Below are positions 58,430 to 64,000 of a stretch of 64,000 bases of DNA, in pieces. The DNA is taken from the NCBI GenBank assembly GCA_023653785.1, contig JAMKCH010041312.1, positions 21,996 through 85,995 of the forward strand, in the 5' to 3' direction. Both the position numbers and the translations under genes were made by a program. This DNA comes from Ophioderma brevispina (Eukaryota > Echinodermata > Ophiuroidea > Amphilepidida > Ophiodermatidae). Below the pieces are notes generated by a model, which was given only the letters and a program-made list of their open reading frames with translations, was not told where the DNA came from and ran no database searches. Within the stretch, counting starts at the first letter, position 1. Each line of letters opens with the position of its first letter.

Positions 58430-60560
58430 TCAATAGAAACAAAATGTCATTTTGGTACAGACCAATGCGCATCAACCATTACGACACAAAGGGAGCTGAA
58501 AATACCAGAAAAATCAAGAAAAAACATCCGGTGGGACCTATCCAAATGGTCTACTTTTGTTTTAAAAATTAATTATTTTGACCATTTTGGCGGGCTGAAA
58601 TGGGTTCCAAGCAATGCTAACACCATTGATACACAAAAGAAGCGAAACCACCGGGAACCATCCAGAAAACAATCGGGAAACCATCCAAACAGTCTGCTAG
58701 GTTTAAAAACTATTTTGAAACAAAAAAAAAAGTGGACTCGGGGGGGGTCCAGGCAAAGATGCTGAGAACACCCAAGACCATCGAGAAACGCGCGGAAACC
58801 ATCCAAAGTGGCCACTTTTCTTTAAAAAAAAAAATCATTATTTTGACAAAACAAGCTATCCGGGTGGCAGACAATCTAAAACAACCATTAGTACACAAAG
58901 GAGCCGAAAAAAAAAACTGGAACGACCAGAGGAAGAAACCTTTGGGAACCATCAAAAGTGTCCACAAATTCTTTAAAAATATTTATGTTGACTATTTTTG
59001 AACCCCTACCCCCAAAAAAAACGTTAATCACGAACACCATCCAGAAACATATGGGGACCATCCAAAATGTAAACTTTTTTTTAAAAATCCTTATTTTGTC
59101 CATCTTGGACCAAAAAGGCCAATTTAGGTTGCAAAAAAAATGATGCAAAAAAGGATGCCGAAAACACCGGAAACATCCAGAAACCATCCAAGTGTCTAAT
59201 TTTGTTTAAATTCATTATTTGACAATTTTGGACCAAAAATAGCCAATTTTGGGTTCAGGCAATGCTCAGAGCCATTGATATACAAAGGAACCGAAAAAAA
59301 TCTAGAAAACATCGAGAACAATCGAAAGTGTCTATTTGATTAGAATCAACTATTTTTACCATTTGGAATGAAAATGGCCGATTTGGGTTTCAACAACCAT
59401 GATACACAAAAAGGGGCCAAAAAAAACACCAACATAGGCCTAAAGCAATCCAGAACTATATGGGAAACCATCCAAACAGTTAATTTGCTTTAAACATTAT
59501 TTGACCTTTTTTAAACCAAAATAGCTGGATCGGAGTCCAGGCATGCCCAGAAACTATTGATACACAAAGGAGCCGAAAAACACCGGAACGCCACCCTGAA
59601 ATTATCTGGGAACCATACAAAAATGTTAATTTTCTTTCAACAATTTTTTGGACCATTTTTAAACCTAAATAGCTGAATAGGAGTCCAGCATGCCCATAAC
59701 TATTGAACACAAGGAAGCAAAAAAACACCGGGAACCACCAGAAATCATCCAAAAGTATCTACGTTTCTTTGAAAATCATGATGTTTTTTACCATTCTGAA
59801 CTAAATAGCTGATTTTTGGTTCAGGTAATTGTTCAACCATGCAACACAAAGGAGCTCAGAAACACCGGGAACCACCCGAAATTATATGGGAACCATCCAA
59901 AGTATCTACTTTTCTTTGAAAATCGTGATTTTTTACCATTCTCACCCAAATAGCTGATTTTGGTGTCAGGTAATTGTTCATCAACATTGAATGAAACCAA
60001 AGGATTTAAAAAATGGGAAACCATCCATTACATCCGGGAACCATCCAAAACGTGACAGTACTATTGTTAAAAAAAATTTTTGAACATTTTTAAACCAAGA
60101 ATAACTGAATCGGAGTCCAGGACAATGCCCATAACTATTGAACACAAAGGAGCCGAAAAAACACCAGGAACCACCCAAGAAATTATCTGGGAACCATCCA
60201 AAATGTTAACTTTTATTTAAAAAAATATTTTGACAATTTTTAAAACATCAATAGCTGAATGGGAAGTCTGGCAATGCCCATTACTATTGATGCCCTAAAA
60301 GGAGCCGAAACACCGGGGAAACACCCAGAATTATATGGGAAAACTATTCAAAGTACTACTTTTCTTTGAAAATCATTGATTTTTTTACATTCTTAACCAA
60401 GAGCTGCATTTTTGGTTCAGGTAGGCCTAATTGTTCATCAACCACTAAACACAAAGGAGAAAAAATAACTTGGAAACCATCCATACAAATCCGGGAGCCA
60501 TCAAAAGAGTGTTACTTTTTGTTTAAAAATCATTATTTTGACCCATTTTTAATCAAATAA
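58430..60560. repeat. 141-bp satellite array (about 15 copies)
   Basis: Repeating blocks are ACACAAAGGAGCCGAAAAACA, CCGGGAACCATCC, TTTTCTTTAAAAATCATTATT, TTTGACCATTTT, AAATAGCTGA and TTCAGGCAATG. The ACACAAAGGAG block recurs from 58480 to 60449 at about 141-bp spacing. Copies differ by small indels and form subtypes (for example TAGCTGAATCGGAGTCC versus TAGCTGATTTTGGTTC). Apparent short ORFs on both strands repeat with the array and are not genes. Confidence 0.92.
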
Positions 60561-60599
60561 AATGTCGCTAACACTCATTAGTAAAGGTCCTATATCATA

Positions 60600-63500
60600 T
60601 ACCTTTATGTAATGATATAGTACTGAACACAAAAAGAAAACAATTTTCTTATTGTGTGTTCAATTTACTTCTTTTTACTATCCTTATTTACTGGATTTAA
60701 AATTTGTATAGTCTACAATTCAGACATTTAATTTGACATTAGATAAGATTCAGAGTCATTAAAATAAATTTGTTTATGCAGACATCTCTGATTAAAACTG
60801 AACACAAAGAACTTATATAAGTTTCTTTTTGTGTTCAGTTAATATAGGTTACAAAAATATGTAAATTGTGTCTTCGTTGACGATACCGTTCCCTTTTCAA
60901 TGATCAATCCCTGGGTTCATCCATGTTTGCGCAGTTCCTCAATATATTTACAATTACATGTATATGGAAACTTTCGTATTTAGAAGTGTGAAGCTTGATA
61001 GGACTGAGAAGCTAGTCACCTCCGTACGACAAAAAAAGATTCACCTAAATAGCGCCCAATTTACCGGAGCGAATTGTGCCAATGCATGTTTTTGAATGGT
61101 AGTTTCTTCTTCCAGCGCTCCGTCAGCGATATGGATGCGCGAACCAACAGTCGCCCAAGAAGAGCCCAACTGACGGAGCCTGCCGGAGCCTGACGGAGCG
61201 TACCGGAGCAGTACAGAACAAGTTTGACGGAGTCCAATGTGATAAACCTACTTCTTAAAATTGAGTCGATTTGTTATGGGCTTCCAACATGTCTCATCTT
61301 ATCTGAGTCTGAGTATAGTAATTTGTTGGACCGAAACGTGGACTACTTGATGAGCCGGGAGGAACATCACACTTCGTTTTGTGAATACTCCGATGTTCAA
61401 TTTTAAATGTAAGGTAAAAATATTTAAAGCATAGACAGAACCTCCGATTTCCGAGTTTTTGCAGCAGGCGCAGGGTCTCCGATTTGGGAATGTTTTCATA
61501 TTATATGCATATCAAAAACTCCATATTGGAGGGTCTCCCGTCCATCGCAATTTAACGAAATCGGAGGTTTTTATGATGTTTGTAATACATTGATCTTGCT
61601 TTGGTTTGTTGTACTCCGATTTTAGAGTTTCTGCGGATAGTACGCATGAATTCCATAAACGGAGGATTGTGGTCAAACTTCCGAAAACTGAAGTTTACGC
61701 GCCCAATATTTTCATATTATTTAGTTCCTTCAATTTTAGAGTTTTTCTTCTGCGGAATAGTACTCTAAACCTCAACTGTGGCTAAGTGCAAAAAACACCA
61801 AAACACCAGAAAAAAAAAACAGAAAACAAAAAACAATCGAAAACGGATGTTATGTGATTTACGTTTTGTAGTCGAAATAATATTGAGAATTTAGTCCTTT
61901 TGCACACATTTTAAGATCTAAAATAAAGTTCAAGTTGGTAATGGTAATATAAAGCACTTTTGACGTCTTCTGTCCTGTTAAATAGTTTATACTACATTTG
62001 ACTCTCATATTTTAACCGACCATCTCCTGGTTAGGTGTCTTCCAAGACAAAGTAATCACTGTGAAAAATACAGTTTTATTTTTCTTGCCCCAGTGTTTCC
62101 CGTAATGTGCTTTCCTAATTGTTAATGGGAAAAAGCTATGAAAAGTCCATGTTGAAATAAGCGTGACACAGTATTGATTTTATAGAACCCGGTACTCATA
62201 AGGTCAACATTGTCAAGCGGGTAAATTAACCTATGCTGCTTTTTATGTACTACATAAATTCTGAATTTATAGGTTCTTACGCGTGAATTTAATTTAATTT
62301 TGTGAATTTAATGTTTTTTATGGTGCATTTAATATTAAATTCGTAGTTTAAACATTTGTGAATTTATATTAACTTTCCCGGATTAAACATTGAAAATTTA
62401 GATTAATTCCGAATTCAAACAGTTATCCTAATCTACATTACATTCAACGTTGTTTGTAATTATATTTTTAATGAATTGGCTTAGAACTCTTATGACATAA
62501 TCGGCGAGTCTAACTTGATATATTATTTTGAGTCGTATTTGATAATTGAAAATAAGCTTTCAAAGTGAAGGGCTTGAAATGTGAAATTACTATTCCACGG
62601 CTTTCAACGCTAGTTGATTTTACTTTAATACACACTGTTGATGCGTTTACAAGATAATTTATACCTTAAATGCAAAAATATATAAGATCAAGTTTATTCA
62701 TAATTATTTTATAATAAAAATTTAAACGTGCGGAAAACCCCTGATTTTGGAAGTTTGGGCGCCCACCGCAAACCCTGCATGACAATTAAGAGTTTTACTC
62801 TCCGCAAAAAAAAAAAAATCGAAATAAATATTCCTATATTTAAACACTGTAACCAAAACCACCGACTTCGGGTTTTAGCGGTGAAAGCAGACCCTCCGAT
62901 CCATTATTATATATTTTAAATGTTTCTTTAATTATAAATTCATATTCATAAATTTAATTTATGCAGGTATCCTTCTATGCGAAACTGAACACAAAAGAAC
63001 CTTATATACGTTTTTTGTTTTGTTCAGTAAATGTGTCAAAAAATCGTGTAAATTGTGTCTTTGTGTAAGTTACAGGTTCCCCTTTTCAATGATCAATCCC
63101 TGGGATCAAATCGATTTTGGCTGCGTTCCTAATATGGTATGAAAACTTTCAGTATATTATATTATAGAGTGCGAAGCTTGATATGACTGAAAAGCTTCCG
63201 TCACTCCGTTCAACGACAAACAAAAGATCACCAAATAGAGCCCAATTTACCGGAGTCGAATTGTCCAATGCATTATTTGAATGGTAAGTTTCTTTCCAGC
63301 GCTCCGTCAGCGATTATTCGCGAGACAAAAAAAGAAAGTCGCCCAAAGAGCCCAACTGACGGAGCCTGACGGAGCCTGACGGAGCTTACCGGACATTTAC
63401 AGACAAGTTGCGGAGTCCAATGTTATATACTAACTTCTTAAAATTGAAGCGATTTGTGACGGGCTTCCACATGTCCATCTATCTGAGTCTAAGTATAGTA

Positions 63501-64000
63501 ATTTGTTGGACAGAAAAGAGTGGACTACTGATGAGGGCCGGGAGGAACATCACACTTCGTTTGACGAATACTCCGATGTTAGAATTTATATTATACCGCA
63601 GAAAATACGATATTGTTTTTTTATGTATCAAAATATTTTAACGCATACGTCAAAATGCGCAGGTCAATTTATGGGTTTTTGCGGTAGCATCTGCGGTATC
63701 TGCGTATATACCAAAATACTCCTTAATGGAGGGTCTCTCCGTCCATCGCCAATTTACGAAATCGGAGGTCTTATGCATGTTGAAAATACATTGATACTTG
63801 GCTTGTTATTTGTACTCTTTCCGATTTAGAGTTTTTCTGCGGATAGTACGCATGAATTCCATAACGGAGGATTTGTGGTCACACTTCCGAAAACTGAAGT
63901 TTTACGCATTTTTTAAATATTTTTATTTCTTCAATTTTTAAGTTTCTGCGGATAAAGTACGCGAAACCCTCAAAACTGTGGCATAGTTGCAAACAAAACA
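60600..64000. repeat. 2.19-kb unit in tandem (1.5 copies in view)
   Basis: Anchors recur at a constant offset: CAATGATCAATCCCTGGG at 60898 and 63087, CAATTTACCGGAG at 61057 and 63243, GGAGGAACATCACACTTCG at 61358 and 63541, and TAGTACGCATGAATTCCATA later in each. The offset is 2183-2189 bp. Each unit has a TGAACACAAA hairpin, a block of ACGGAGCCTG(A/C)CGGAGC copies, and GATTT.CGGAGG-type strings. The end of the second copy is cut by the window. No ORF is conserved between copies. Confidence 0.9.
60797..60838. repeat. Hairpin inside the 2.19-kb unit
   Basis: CTGAACACAAAGAACTTATA and the inverse TATAAGTTTCTTTTTGTGTT plus CAG form a near-perfect hairpin. The second unit has an equivalent at 62984-63028. 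A related palindrome occurs at 60624-60665. Confidence 0.82.

Noticed and set aside
58418..60560. Repeated short ORFs suggesting a repeat protein
   Set aside because: The frames change between 141-bp copies (141 is divisible by 3, but indels break the phase) and both strands show similar frames, which fits a satellite rather than coding sequence.
61224..61406. 60-codon plus-strand frame inside the 2.19-kb unit
   Set aside because: The second copy of the unit does not preserve the same frame, so coding is not supported.
55541..64000. N-LIP domain exons of lipin
   Set aside because: I searched the minus strand by eye for conserved N-LIP strings and found none, so no call is made.

Overview
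The window is eukaryotic: one gene is split into many small exons with GT..AG introns, embedded in AT-rich sequence full of dispersed repeats, MITE-like elements, satellites and a tyrosine-recombinase retrotransposon. The repeat spectrum (DIRS element, tRNA-derived SINE-like sequences, repeats built around TGACCTTTGACC) suggests a marine invertebrate, possibly an echinoderm or another non-vertebrate deuterostome. That taxonomic guess is inference only. Many reading frames are broken by single-base, often homopolymer, indels. Tandem arrays are especially ragged, so parts of the window look like incompletely polished long-read assembly.

The only host protein-coding gene I can support is LPIN (lipin, a Mg2+-dependent phosphatidate phosphatase), on the minus strand. 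Eleven exons lie between 55533 and 19228. In gene order they encode the basic nuclear-localisation segment, the Ser/Pro-rich linker with a WNWGELPE block, the DPEVYALYFP block, the SLCGGL block, the NPNLVLRIGD block, and the start of the C-LIP catalytic domain with DIDGT. The N-LIP exons must lie above 64000 or be undetected. The last C-LIP exons are not visible and probably lie below position 1, beyond a roughly 7.1 kb DIRS insertion. Most exon junctions keep phase. Three exons (54830-55533, 27531-27688, 19228-19372) carry frameshifts.

Layout. 1-740: short inverted-repeat sequence. 747-3371: array of a 48-bp satellite ending at an odd A18/T16/C13 homopolymer junction. 3430-11790: AT-rich intergenic or distal intronic DNA with several inverted-repeat elements and a 146-bp tandem repeat element. 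11790-18898: DIRS-type retrotransposon in minus orientation with terminal inverted repeats, an internal complementary region, RT, RNase H and tyrosine recombinase. 19228-33524: nine lipin exons interleaved with at least six non-autonomous DNA transposons, some nested. 34300-42600: large lipin intron holding two C-rich minisatellite blocks (about 5.3 kb together), each preceded by the same 130-bp leader, then roughly 1.2-kb tandem units ending in CAGA microsatellites. 43290-44150 and 49280-50830: long inverted-repeat structures. 45110-55533: three 5'-proximal lipin exons. 58430-60560: array of a 141-bp satellite. 60600-64000: two copies of a 2.19-kb unit in tandem.

I found no prokaryotic-style operon, CRISPR array or new defence or biosynthetic system. 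The items most worth a second look are the intact DIRS terminal architecture, the transposon end lying exactly at the +7 position of a lipin intron, the G-rich transcript predicted from the minisatellite intron, and the pattern of frameshifted versus clean lipin exons.
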